Origin: JADKIH01 sp031417555
GTDB lineage: Bacteria > Bacteroidota > Bacteroidia > AKYH767-A > 2013-40CM-41-45
Length of the DNA stretch: 64,000 bases
NCBI GenBank assembly: GCA_031417555.1
Contig: JANOVV010000112.1
Span: 1-64,000, forward strand
Reading direction: 5' to 3'
In this document: in pieces, positions 7,082 through 16,095 of the stretch
How the letters are laid out: each line of letters begins with the position of its first letter
How positions within the stretch are numbered: the first letter of the stretch is position 1
Position numbers and translations under genes: made by a program
Notes under the pieces: generated by a model
Databases searched by the model: none
The model's input: only the letters and a program-made list of their open reading frames with translations
What the model was told of the DNA's origin: nothing

Positions 7082-9334
7082 TTAGTTAATCATTATTGAT
7101 TTTTGAATTATTTTTCCTTTTTCATTAATTAATAGAACCTTGTAAATACCGCGTGAATATTGAGTTAAGTCAATACTAAAAAGCGTTTCTTGCTTTGTAA
7201 TATTTTTATCTAATAATTTTTGACCATTCATTCCTATTATACTAATTACCCCTTCCGAATTTATCGGAAGAGCAATATGAATTATACTCGTCGCCGGATT
7301 AGGAAAAACTGTAAATTCAGAAGTATAATTATCCTCTGTAATTCCTGTTGCTGAAAAATATACGGGATCCGAAATATTACTGCATTGATTGTTATCCCAA
7401 ACCTCTATTTTATAAAATCCTCCTTTATCAGCTGTTAAATTTTGTGAAGTTTCATTTGGAATAATTGTATTATTAAAATACCATTGGTATCTTCCTGCAA
7501 GAGTTGAGCTCATTTCATTACCAATGAGAGTTATTATTGGTACTGCTGGCAATTCATTAACAGTAATAATATTTAAGCGCATTACTGTTTGACTTTCATT
7601 ATCGTTCGATGCCGTTAACATTACATTGTAAGTCCCCGGTTGACTATAAGTGATTTCAGGATTCTGTAATGTTGAAGATGAAGGATTACCTCCCGGAAAT
7701 TGCCATTGCCATGACGATGCTTTTTTTGATGCATCCATAAATGTAATTGAGCTATTTGCGCAAATACTATTTGATTGAGCAGAAAAATTTACAACTGGAA
7801 GTTTACAATCTACAACTTCAATAACTGTATTTAAATCTGATGAATAGTAACAAGTCTGTACATTTAAATTTAATTGGTAAAACCCGGTATTTGTAAAATA
7901 TATTTTTGCAGTATTTGCTTTAATGTAGGGTACATTATTTATCAGCCAAATAGACTGCGATGCATTACTGGAAGCATTAATAATGTTTAGTGTATCACCT
8001 AAACAAACACTTGCATCTGTACTATAGAATGCGATTGGAACTTTGCATGAAAGACTTAGCAACCAGATATCGGCGGATCCATGTTGTCCGTTTACATCAA
8101 TATTGTTACTGAATGTATATCCGGATAAAAGAAAACCGCCATCCGGATTTTCAAGAACACAAAGCGGTCTGTCATTACCACTTCCGCCATAATTATGACT
8201 CCATTCTTTATTAAAAGAAACATCTGTTTTATATAACCATATATCTTCCTGGCCTAATGGGTTTTCTATATTAATATCTCTGGAAGTTGTTCCGGAAGTT
8301 AGCAGGTAACCTCCGTCGGCAGTCTCTATTATAGAGTATAAATTATCACTGCCACTGCCACCAAAATTTTTCTGCTTCAGAAGATTTCCATCCTCATCAA
8401 TTTGAATAATCCAACTGTCACCATATCCATAATTAACTATTACATCGCTATTGTTAGAACGTGTATATCCACCTATCAATATTTTCTGATGCGAATCAAT
8501 TAAAATGGTCTGAGCTGTTTCATAATTTGTTCCACCATATGTTTTACTCCATTTTATTTTTCCTGATGGATCATATTTAATTACCCATAAATCATAATTG
8601 CCATGTTGATTAATGACATCACCATTTGATGATTTTGTCGTACCGCATGCAAAAATATTTTCATCTTTATCTTTTGCAAGTGAATAACAAACATCAATAT
8701 CACTGCCTCCTGAGGATTGTTGCCATAATAAGTTACCTAAACTATCGGTTTTTAATACCCAAAAATCCTGATCACCATGATTACCTGAAACGTCACCATC
8801 GTTAGAATAAGAACCGCCACCAAGTACAAATCCTCCATCATTCGTTTGAAGCATTGAATAACAAAGGTCAACTTGTGCACCTCCGAAAATTTTGGTCCAC
8901 AAAATATCTCCGTTACTATTTGCACAAATTAAAAGAACATCAAAATTACCTTTGTTAAAAGGAATGTCACCATTGGAAGAAGATGTATATCCTGAAATTA
9001 TTAGGTTTCCATTACTAAGTTCAGTAAGGCCGGTTCCAATATCTATTGAACTACCTCCAATTGATTTCTGCCAGATTATATTTCCGGATGGATCTAATTT
9101 AGATAGCCATATATCTGTTGAACCGTGATTAAAAGCAATATCTCCATTTTTAGAGTCTACGTTTGATAAAAGCAGGGAATTACCATCCTGAGATCGAATT
9201 AGCCTGGAAGGTATATCCTGAAGCAAGCCTCCAATGCATTTTTGCCATTCCTGTAGTGGAGGGGCTGCAGCAAAAAGCCCTTTTTCAACAGCGATAAAAA
9301 CAAAAAGTAAAATAAGACTGAGTTTGCGGTTCAT
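7082..9334 (-). CDS. Secreted seven-repeat (predicted beta-propeller), PKD and T9SS sorting-domain protein
   Basis: Exported protein, 750 aa from the chosen start. The frame opens at 9370, but MNRKLSLILLFVFI at 9334 gives a clean signal peptide. About 430 residues follow with repeats of roughly 58 residues, each with the signature (D/N)xW(L/V)xK..D..GNxxWxxxxGG, GGSxxD and GDxxxxxGxxD. Six full units are closed by an N-terminal EWQKCIGG strand and a C-terminal ADIWLLSL strand, as expected for a seven-bladed propeller with velcro closure. A PKD domain (SSWQWQFPGG, PGTYNVMLTAS) and an Ig-like stretch follow. The last 85 residues (FTVFPNPATSIIHI...GIYKVLLI) are a T9SS type A sorting domain. Binding partner unknown. 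Confidence 0.85.
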   Translation of the reverse strand: MNRKLSLILLFVFIAVEKGLFAAAPPLQEWQKCIGGLLQDIPSRLIRSQDGNSLLLSNVDSKNGDIAFNHGSTDIWLSKLDPSGNIIWQKSIGGSSIDIGTGLTELSNGNLIISGYTSSSNGDIPFNKGNFDVLLICANSNGDILWTKIFGGAQVDLCYSMLQTNDGGFVLGGGSYSNDGDVSGNHGDQDFWVLKTDSLGNLLWQQSSGGSDIDVCYSLAKDKDENIFACGTTKSSNGDVINQHGNYDLWVIKYDPSGKIKWSKTYGGTNYETAQTILIDSHQKILIGGYTRSNNSDVIVNYGYGDSWIIQIDEDGNLLKQKNFGGSGSDNLYSIIETADGGYLLTSGTTSRDINIENPLGQEDIWLYKTDVSFNKEWSHNYGGSGNDRPLCVLENPDGGFLLSGYTFSNNIDVNGQHGSADIWLLSLSCKVPIAFYSTDASVCLGDTLNIINASSNASQSIWLINNVPYIKANTAKIYFTNTGFYQLNLNVQTCYYSSDLNTVIEVVDCKLPVVNFSAQSNSICANSSITFMDASKKASSWQWQFPGGNPSSSTLQNPEITYSQPGTYNVMLTASNDNESQTVMRLNIITVNELPAVPIITLIGNEMSSTLAGRYQWYFNNTIIPNETSQNLTADKGGFYKIEVWDNNQCSNISDPVYFSATGITEDNYTSEFTVFPNPATSIIHIALPINSEGVISIIGMNGQKLLDKNITKQETLFSIDLTQYSRGIYKVLLINEKGKIIQKSIMIN

Positions 9335-9646
9335 AATTACCCTTACTTGAAGGATACTTACAAATTGCATTAAAAGGAGGCTAACTTCAATATTTTTATG
9401 TAAAGCTCTGGTATCAATGGGTTAACGAAAGCTATTTAAATTAAAAATTCATGCATTTTGGCTTAAAAACTACCTATTATACCTTTTTTCACTAAATTTT
9501 GAGGTAGTAGCCTTAAAATCTTACAAATGGGAGTAATAATGCACTTTGTTAATATCTAAAGGGTTTTTGAGGCGTTAAAAATACATGAAAAGCACTTTTA
9601 TACTGAACGCCACTTTTTTACAATCCTAAAAGATTGATTAATCCAG

Positions 9647-9666
9647 TTCAACCCCGTAAGGTTGAA
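9647..9666 (-). repeat. Second hairpin with TTACGG loop
   Basis: TTCAACC and GGTTGAA form a 7-bp stem around a six-base loop that reads TTACGG on the minus strand. The same loop sits in the terminator hairpin at 9674-9695, but the stems differ, so the two are not simple copies. Confidence 0.6.
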
Positions 9667-9695
9667 AAAAATGACCCAGCCCCGTAAGGCTGGGT
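9665..9695 (-). terminator. Intrinsic terminator of the DUF6580 gene
   Basis: On the minus strand ACCCAGCC and GGCTGGGT (9674-9695) form a perfect 8-bp stem around TTACGG, followed by CATTTTTTT. This lies about 17 bases after the stop of the DUF6580 gene. Confidence 0.8.
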
Positions 9696-9711
9696 TTATT
9701 TATTTTTGGAT

Positions 9712-10251
9712 TTATTGCGTTTTCTCCGAATTTAATAAATGACTTTTTCTAAACACTAAATGGTAAACTCCAAACATGAACCCACTATAGAAAAGGTCAC
9801 CTAAAATCTGATTTTTGAAAAATGGGATTGCCATAAAGTAACTTTCCAATGTTCCATTAAAAGTCATTGGATAAAGACCCATATCAACATACCATAAAGG
9901 CAGATTAGTTATTAAAAAGAATACAGTTGAAGAAATTAGCGAAGCTGAAGCTATAGATAAAATATTTTGCTTCTTTTTAATTTGAAGCCCCATCCAAACG
10001 GCAAAAGCAAAACAGCCATAAACCGGAAGTATGCTAAAATGAAAACCTAGAATTAAATCTGTTATAAACATTGCAATTAATGGTAATAAAAAAGCAAATC
10101 TTTTATCTTTAAAATTAGCTCCTGAAAAAAGGGCCATGGCTCCAACGGCTGTAAAGTTGAATGGATGCGGAATTAAGCGAGTTAACGAAGCAAGCACTAT
10201 CAAAATAAAAGCTAAAAGGAATGGCTGGGAAATATTTCTTTGTTCTTTCAT
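9712..10251 (-). CDS. DUF6580 family putative membrane transport protein
   Basis: Integral membrane protein of 179 aa with about five hydrophobic helices (near residues 12-28, 36-45, 50-66, 75-92 and 96-118) and another near the C terminus. The pattern RLIPHPFNFTAVGAMALFSGANF is characteristic of the DUF6580 family, whose members resemble small ECF-type substrate-binding components; substrate unknown. It lies 58 bases after the GNAT-like gene on the same strand and has its own terminator. No riboswitch fits in the short gap upstream. Confidence 0.75.
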   Translation of the reverse strand: MKEQRNISQPFLLAFILIVLASLTRLIPHPFNFTAVGAMALFSGANFKDKRFAFLLPLIAMFITDLILGFHFSILPVYGCFAFAVWMGLQIKKKQNILSIASASLISSTVFFLITNLPLWYVDMGLYPMTFNGTLESYFMAIPFFKNQILGDLFYSGFMFGVYHLVFRKSHLLNSEKTQ

Positions 10252-10309
10252 AATATTTTATCAAGCACAAAATTAAATTTAATTTGATACAATTATATAA
10301 GTTGAAAAA

Positions 10310-11461
10310 TTATTTACGAAATGGATGCTTTTCTGCCCATTCTTCTCCCATTTCAGACTGAAAATAAGCTGTAAATTTTTGAGATAAAAAATTAGCCAAT
10401 CTTCCATTAATATTTATATAATCGTTAAAGTAAACAGCTTTACCACCAATATTCGCTTTTGCCTCTCTGGCAGTCCGACCCAATTCGAGTTGTTCTTTTT
10501 TATTTTGAATTGCCTTTTCTAGTCCGTTGACTAATATATTAAAATAAATCATTAATTCTTTATTGAAATTATAATTAATACCTATATAATGAATCTCAAG
10601 AATTTTCGAGTGATCAATATAGGTAGCAAATGCAACCAGGTTAGTATTAAAATAATATCCGATAAAAGTGAATTCCTCGGGAAATCGTTTTTTATATTCA
10701 TAAAAATAATTTTCTCCTATTAATCCCATCCTTACTGTCTGTTTAGAAACTACTTGATTAAACAAGTTTCTTATTTGCTTAGATTCTATTAAAATCTCTT
10801 CTGCATTTAATTCTTTAAGAATCATTTTTTTTCCAGCGTCGATTATTTTTTCAGTTCTTCTTTTATATTTTTTAGTTAGGCATTTTATATAATCATTAAT
10901 AGTATTCCATGTAGGATCAATATTTAATGACATTGTAACATCCGATTTATAAGGCAATAAGTTGAATTTTTCCATTAAGGAAGGCGAAAAGGCTTCGTCC
11001 AGATCTTTCAAAATAAACACATCAAATTTTTCTCTTTTTTGAATTTCTTTTAATATTTCTAATAGCTGATTGCGATTTATTTTATCTTCATTAAAGCAAA
11101 TTGCCGGAAAATTTACCGCAAATAAATTACCACATATCAAAAAATTAAATGGACGAAATTTTAAAACTAAACCGGCTAGTAGCGATAATAAAATCGATTT
11201 ATTAAAATGAATATTCTTCTTTGTGAATTTTAATATTTGAAAATATAGAATACCACAGATTTTTTTTTTATCACCTGTAATCTCTTCAATAAAAACATAT
11301 CTGAATTTTAAATCACCAGGTTTTGATTCTTCGATAAATTGCAAATAATTCGAATGAAGGGTTTTTGATTTCATCTCATCCCATCTACCGGAAATTATAT
11401 TTTCTAATGAATTGTAAATCGATATTTCAAAATTTCCAGTTCGGAAAGCAGAAATTAACAT
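10310..11461 (-). CDS. GNAT-superfamily/FemAB-like protein of unknown substrate
   Basis: Cytosolic protein of 383 aa, very rich in Lys, Ile and Asn. The C-terminal half looks like the acyltransferase fold of the BioF2/FemAB-like group: LGLIGENYFYEYKKRF, FIGYYFNTNLVAFATYID, EIHYIGINYNFNKEL and the terminal ELGRTAREAKANIGGK motif. The N-terminal half resembles the paired GNAT domain found in such proteins. Related proteins move acyl or aminoacyl groups to lipids or peptidoglycan, but no substrate can be assigned. It is followed by the DUF6580 gene, perhaps as one transcript. Confidence 0.6.
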   Translation of the reverse strand: MLISAFRTGNFEISIYNSLENIISGRWDEMKSKTLHSNYLQFIEESKPGDLKFRYVFIEEITGDKKKICGILYFQILKFTKKNIHFNKSILLSLLAGLVLKFRPFNFLICGNLFAVNFPAICFNEDKINRNQLLEILKEIQKREKFDVFILKDLDEAFSPSLMEKFNLLPYKSDVTMSLNIDPTWNTINDYIKCLTKKYKRRTEKIIDAGKKMILKELNAEEILIESKQIRNLFNQVVSKQTVRMGLIGENYFYEYKKRFPEEFTFIGYYFNTNLVAFATYIDHSKILEIHYIGINYNFNKELMIYFNILVNGLEKAIQNKKEQLELGRTAREAKANIGGKAVYFNDYININGRLANFLSQKFTAYFQSEMGEEWAEKHPFRK

Positions 11462-11519
11462 AAGTGCTTTGTTGCTTATCGCCCAAAAGTATTAAGGAAA
11501 ACCGTTAGCTGCTAATTTA

Positions 11520-11563
11520 AAAAAGAAAAGTGTTATTACTGTTTTGAAGCAGTAATAACACTT
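11520..11563 (-). terminator. Intrinsic terminator of the 1425-aa surface protein gene
   Basis: Perfect 14-bp stem (11528-11541 with 11550-11563) and 8-base loop. On the minus strand it is followed by TTTCTTTTTT. It begins 28 bases beyond the surface-protein stop codon. Confidence 0.85.
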
Positions 11564-11591
11564 ATTTTAAGTTTAATTATTTTTTCAATTA

Positions 11592-14500
11592 TTAAGGCCC
11601 AAAAGGAGGGAAAGGTGTTCGCTTTTTAATCAGTAAAGGAACTTTGTTTTCCAATTGACTTAAATCCAGAGATTCAACAATGCTATCGGCATTAAAGTCA
11701 GCAGTAACGAATCCGGTTTGGAATAATGCTGCACTGTCTCCAACTATACCGACATCTAATTTATCAATATAGCCATCCTGATTCATATCCCCGCAAATCA
11801 TTGCATATACTCCTGCTTGCACTTGTACTACATTACCTCCCCAGACAGCTGAAGGGCTTGACGAAAAATCAAATGTAGAATCTCCTGTCATCATAAACAT
11901 TGTACTGCTCCATGTTTCCACACTATTTCTATGGCTGACAACAAAATAATAAGGACTATCAAGCGCAAGTAATGGGAAATAACCGGCAGCCCACCCATTA
12001 GTACTTAAGAATGCAATACTTGCGTATTGAAATTCATTTATAGCATCGTAAAGTGTAATAACTATTGTATCTGCAATTGTATCTGCTGGATTTATCAGAT
12101 TTTTCATTGTACGATTAGTCAAATATAAATTTTGCAGAAATACCCTTACAGTCAATTTTACTGGTGTTTCTTCTGTAGAGAAGCTGTCTTTTTCACACGT
12201 GTAGTTATAGCTATTTCCATTACCGGGAATTAATTGCCAATAGTAAGTTTTAGTTTGTTTTAAAATTCCGGTATAAACTGTTGTATCTGTAGTCGTAGTT
12301 AATACACGAACGGGTGGATAAATAGTATCAAACTTTACGATATAATTATCTGCTCCAATTACCGGATCCCATATTAAATCAATTCCGGAGGCCGACATAT
12401 TTAATTCACCATTGGGTGGTAAAACAAGATCAGAACAACTCGGAGGCGGAGAAGATACGCTTATAGAAAAACTTCCACTACCTCCACCAATGCCTTTGTG
12501 AAATACTCTCACAAAATAAACGGCATTTATTGTTAGACCGCTTACTGTCATTGTCTCAACCTGACCATTACCAAAATTATTTACACAAGATAAGGAAGAT
12601 AGGCCGTTACAAGTTCCCGATAGTAGTTGGATTACAGCATCAAATCCATTGCCACCGGCAACAGTAATAACTTCAATAGACTTTGCGGCAGTAAATTTAT
12701 ACCAAACATCATCATCGGGATTTTCACCATTCGGTAAACCACAAGATGGAATTCCTGATGAGGCTGTTGCTGCATATGTATTTGTTCCAATAGTATATGA
12801 TGGAGAAATTGGAAGTGTAATGCTATTTGAACAATTATCATTAATCGGCGGTGAAGGAACTCCACTTACGCAAATCGAAAATTCACCACTACCCGGAGCA
12901 CCATAACCTGAATTTTTATGAAAAACTCTGACAAAATATTTTTGTCCCACTACTAAAGATGATGACGTTATAGTTTCAGTTAATCCTAACCCATTAACAG
13001 CTGATGTATTTGCACAAGCTAACGAGACCATAGAGTTATTAAACAATTCCGATACCGCATCAAATCCACCTGAACCGGCTACTTTGATTGTTGTATTGGC
13101 ATTTATGGCAGTAAAATCAAACCAAACATCATCGTCCGGAGTTCCGCCACAGGTAGCATCTCTTGATTTTGTTGCGCCATTAGTCTTATAGTATGTTCCA
13201 CATAAGTCAATACAAGGCGTAGCATTTACATTAAGATGTATCGGTGTCCCAAGAGAATCATTAGTTGGCTTTAAAGAAACAAAACTATAAGGAGTATAAT
13301 TTCCCGGTGTTAAGCGAATTCTTGAATAACATTCCGGTATTCCTGTTAATTGAGATGCTGCAATTGAACCAAAACTTCTGGTATTGGCTGTATCCTGATC
13401 AAAAAATTCACCATTCTGAGGAGTTGTACTTACTGCTGAGGCACTAATACCAACACTGTATGAATAAACCAAATTAAATGTCCCGTCAAAACCATCCATA
13501 TTACCATAAATAAATTCAATAATATTTGTGCCTTCATAAATTTTAAGTTGAAAGTTAAGATTTGGTCCTGCAGTATTAAAGGTTTCCATTCCTATCCATT
13601 CAACTGTTAACACACGACTACCGACTGATCCTGTAGTCTTATACTTAATACTGTTGTCGAGATTACTTAATAGATTTGATTGTTGGCCCTGACACGTAAT
13701 GTCTTCATAAAATGGAGCTATTACTAAAGGAGAAGTAGGAGAACCACCCGATAAGTTTCCATTATTATAACCATACGGTGCACTTACAGCTCCATTAGAA
13801 GTTGTTGCTGTATTTAATGTAATAAATCCGTTCACACCAAGTAAAAAGTTTGAATAGGTTCCTCCATTATATGTAAAATTAAATCCTATCGGAAGCGCAT
13901 TACTTAGGTTGTCATCGGTTACAGTTCCATTTCTCCATGATGCTGCAGGAACAGATAATCCGGTAGATGAAATAGAAGAATAAGCTATACCTTTTGTTCT
14001 GGTGACATCAAAAGATAATCTTAGTCTGGTTGAAAACTGATTAATCGAACAACCTGTTGCTAAATCTGCGCCATTACGGGGAACTATTTTCCAGTAATAG
14101 GTAGTATTAAAACTTAAATACCCCGGGAAGTAAGAAGTGGTTAAATTATTTGTTGCAACTAGGGGAGGGTTGGCAGCTGTTCCAAAATAAATATCGTATC
14201 CGGTTGGAGCAGTACCGGCACCTGCAGTCCATTTTAGGGTATCTTGCAAAGGAAGATTTGTTGTTAAATGAGCCGGATTAAAACCGGTAGCACAATTTGG
14301 AATAGGAACGGTTGTAAACTGGCTTACCGCACATCCTGTTGCAAGTTCGCTTCCATTACGTGGTACAATTTTCCAATAATAATTTGTACTAGATATTAAT
14401 GCTCCCGGATTAAAACTTGTTCCTGCCTGATTAGTTGAGACCAATGGAGGATTAACTGCTGTTCCAAAATATACATCGTAACCAGTAGGAACAGTTCCTG

Positions 14501-15869
14501 CTCCCGCCGTCCAAGTTAAACTAGTTGTCAATGGTTGAAGTGTTGCAAGATGCGCAGGAGATAGTGAAGCTGCACATGAAGGCAAAGGAACTGTGGTGAA
14601 CTGGCTGATAGTACATCCCGTTGCAAGATCGCTGCCATTCCGGGGTACTATTTTCCAGTAGTAATTAGTATTTGAAATTAATGTTCCCGGATTGTAGGTT
14701 GTTCCAGCTTGATTTGTTGAAACCAATGGTGGACTTACTGCAGTTCCGAAATAAACATCATATCCCGTTGGAACTGTTCCTGCTCCTGCGACCCAACTCA
14801 ATGTAGTGTTTAGTGCTTTATTTGTTGAAAGGTGCGTTGGAGACTGAGACGTTGCACAATTTGGAACCGGAAGTGTAGTGAACTGTATGGTCGAACAAGA
14901 AGCAGAAGAGGCAACTGCAATCGTACCGTTTTTTCCAATAACCTTCCAGAAATAAACAGTGTTGTTGAGAAGTGTTGGTGGACTGTATGAAGTACCAGCC
15001 TGATTGGCTGAAACTAATGGTGGACTGGCGGCAGTACCAAAATATACGTCATATAAAGTAGTTGTACCTGTTGTTCCGGCCGTCCATGTTAATGTTGGAG
15101 TTTTAGAAACATTTGTCGCATTGGAGGCAGGTGAAGTTAAAACCGGACATGTTGGTGCCGGTGTATATAAGAAAGAATTCGAAGCCCCTATTGTTTGTGA
15201 ATTGCTATTATTAGCAGTTACTGTACTAACTGTACTGGATCCAAAAGTGGAAGCGACCGTTATGCTTGAAAAATCTGTAGTTGATGTCGCAAGTCCTACT
15301 GAATATAATCCGGCATTTGTAGCGGTACCGGCACCATAAACAAATTGAATATTATTTGTTCCTTCAAAAAGCCAGACCTGAAATTGTGCCGTAGTATTTG
15401 TATTAACAATCGTAACATTCCAATCTACAACAAGAGTTCTGGATGGTGATATTCCTAAAACCTTTGACCGAACAGTTCCGGCGACAGTTTTTAAATCATC
15501 CCAGTAAGCAGCTATTTTCGGAAGGTCTGTACTCGAAGCAAGTGAATTCGCAGCAGTACTTGTTACTACGGTTGATCCTAGTCGCATAAGCCCGTTAGAG
15601 TTCACAGAAAATTGAGTGTATGAAACACTGTTTAATGTAAATGTAAATCCTATAGAAGTAACTGCAGAAGCTAAATCATTTTGATTCGCGGCTACGAGTG
15701 TGGTAATTGTTCCACCACTCATCGGATCTAATGTTGCTGTTGGTGCAGATAAACCATAGCTGCTTAATAAAGCATTGGCAGATTTTAAACTTAAACTAAA
15801 TAGAATTAAAAATATTAATTTAAGTTTTAATGTATTAAATAAACTTTTTTCTGGTAATTGTGTTTTCAT
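11592..15869 (-). CDS. Large secreted surface protein with tandem Ig/FN3-like repeats
   Basis: Exported protein of 1425 aa, very rich in Thr, Ser, Asn and Gly. A signal peptide (about 1-33) is followed by a beta-rich domain (35-235), four tandem repeats of about 92-95 residues (near 240-610; signature YDVYFGTA..PPLVSTNQAGT and YYWKIVPRNG), a second domain related to the first (about 615-830, both with FEGTN/YEGTN.I.F.YG), two units with PDDDVW(F/Y)(D/K)FTA and FDAV.(E/Q)L and YFVRVFHK (about 840-1110), and another FN3-like unit. The end (GDMNQDGYIDKLD ... DFNADSIVESLD) carries two dockerin-like calcium loops. It ends in PFPPFGP with no recognisable T9SS sorting domain. An adhesin or matrix role is inferred. 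Confidence 0.8.
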   Translation of the reverse strand: MKTQLPEKSLFNTLKLKLIFLILFSLSLKSANALLSSYGLSAPTATLDPMSGGTITTLVAANQNDLASAVTSIGFTFTLNSVSYTQFSVNSNGLMRLGSTVVTSTAANSLASSTDLPKIAAYWDDLKTVAGTVRSKVLGISPSRTLVVDWNVTIVNTNTTAQFQVWLFEGTNNIQFVYGAGTATNAGLYSVGLATSTTDFSSITVASTFGSSTVSTVTANNSNSQTIGASNSFLYTPAPTCPVLTSPASNATNVSKTPTLTWTAGTTGTTTLYDVYFGTAASPPLVSANQAGTSYSPPTLLNNTVYFWKVIGKNGTIAVASSASCSTIQFTTLPVPNCATSQSPTHLSTNKALNTTLSWVAGAGTVPTGYDVYFGTAVSPPLVSTNQAGTTYNPGTLISNTNYYWKIVPRNGSDLATGCTISQFTTVPLPSCAASLSPAHLATLQPLTTSLTWTAGAGTVPTGYDVYFGTAVNPPLVSTNQAGTSFNPGALISSTNYYWKIVPRNGSELATGCAVSQFTTVPIPNCATGFNPAHLTTNLPLQDTLKWTAGAGTAPTGYDIYFGTAANPPLVATNNLTTSYFPGYLSFNTTYYWKIVPRNGADLATGCSINQFSTRLRLSFDVTRTKGIAYSSISSTGLSVPAASWRNGTVTDDNLSNALPIGFNFTYNGGTYSNFLLGVNGFITLNTATTSNGAVSAPYGYNNGNLSGGSPTSPLVIAPFYEDITCQGQQSNLLSNLDNSIKYKTTGSVGSRVLTVEWIGMETFNTAGPNLNFQLKIYEGTNIIEFIYGNMDGFDGTFNLVYSYSVGISASAVSTTPQNGEFFDQDTANTRSFGSIAASQLTGIPECYSRIRLTPGNYTPYSFVSLKPTNDSLGTPIHLNVNATPCIDLCGTYYKTNGATKSRDATCGGTPDDDVWFDFTAINANTTIKVAGSGGFDAVSELFNNSMVSLACANTSAVNGLGLTETITSSSLVVGQKYFVRVFHKNSGYGAPGSGEFSICVSGVPSPPINDNCSNSITLPISPSYTIGTNTYAATASSGIPSCGLPNGENPDDDVWYKFTAAKSIEVITVAGGNGFDAVIQLLSGTCNGLSSLSCVNNFGNGQVETMTVSGLTINAVYFVRVFHKGIGGGSGSFSISVSSPPPSCSDLVLPPNGELNMSASGIDLIWDPVIGADNYIVKFDTIYPPVRVLTTTTDTTVYTGILKQTKTYYWQLIPGNGNSYNYTCEKDSFSTEETPVKLTVRVFLQNLYLTNRTMKNLINPADTIADTIVITLYDAINEFQYASIAFLSTNGWAAGYFPLLALDSPYYFVVSHRNSVETWSSTMFMMTGDSTFDFSSSPSAVWGGNVVQVQAGVYAMICGDMNQDGYIDKLDVGIVGDSAALFQTGFVTADFNADSIVESLDLSQLENKVPLLIKKRTPFPPFGP
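14040..15150 (-). repeat. Four tandem ~280-bp coding repeats
   Basis: Within the surface-protein gene, four consecutive units encode near-identical YDVYFGTA/LVSTNQAGT/YYWKIVPRNG segments. The third and second units are the most alike at protein and DNA level, which suggests recent duplication or conversion. The first unit is the most diverged (KVIGKNG instead of KIVPRNG). Confidence 0.85.
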
Positions 15870-16066
15870 ATTTAGTTAATACTTTATTATAAAAGCTATG
15901 ATTTAAATTGCTTTTGTTGTTATTAGAATTAAAATTTGGTTTCCGTTATTCACTACTCATTATTCAACACAAGATGGATTAATGGATGAGTTACTGTTCA
16001 AATATAAACTTTTATGCTATTTATTCCAAGGTTTTTCTGAACTCGCTCATCATTTATTCATTTAGT

Positions 16067-16074
16067 TACATTTG
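16067..16074 (+). promoter_or_regulatory. -7 promoter box of bshC
   Basis: TACATTTG matches TAnnTTTG exactly. It overlaps the TTG at 16072 that would otherwise be a possible start codon, so the ATG at 16096 is preferred. Confidence 0.55.
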
Positions 16075-16095
16075 CCTAACGATTTAGTAAAGCAT

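Larger units (their letters stand above)
9335..9711. other. Intergenic region with two hairpins
   Basis: No gene was found in this stretch. It holds the upstream region of the propeller-protein gene and, near 9647-9695, two hairpins described separately. No convincing TAnnTTTG box for the minus-strand gene was seen. Confidence 0.5.
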
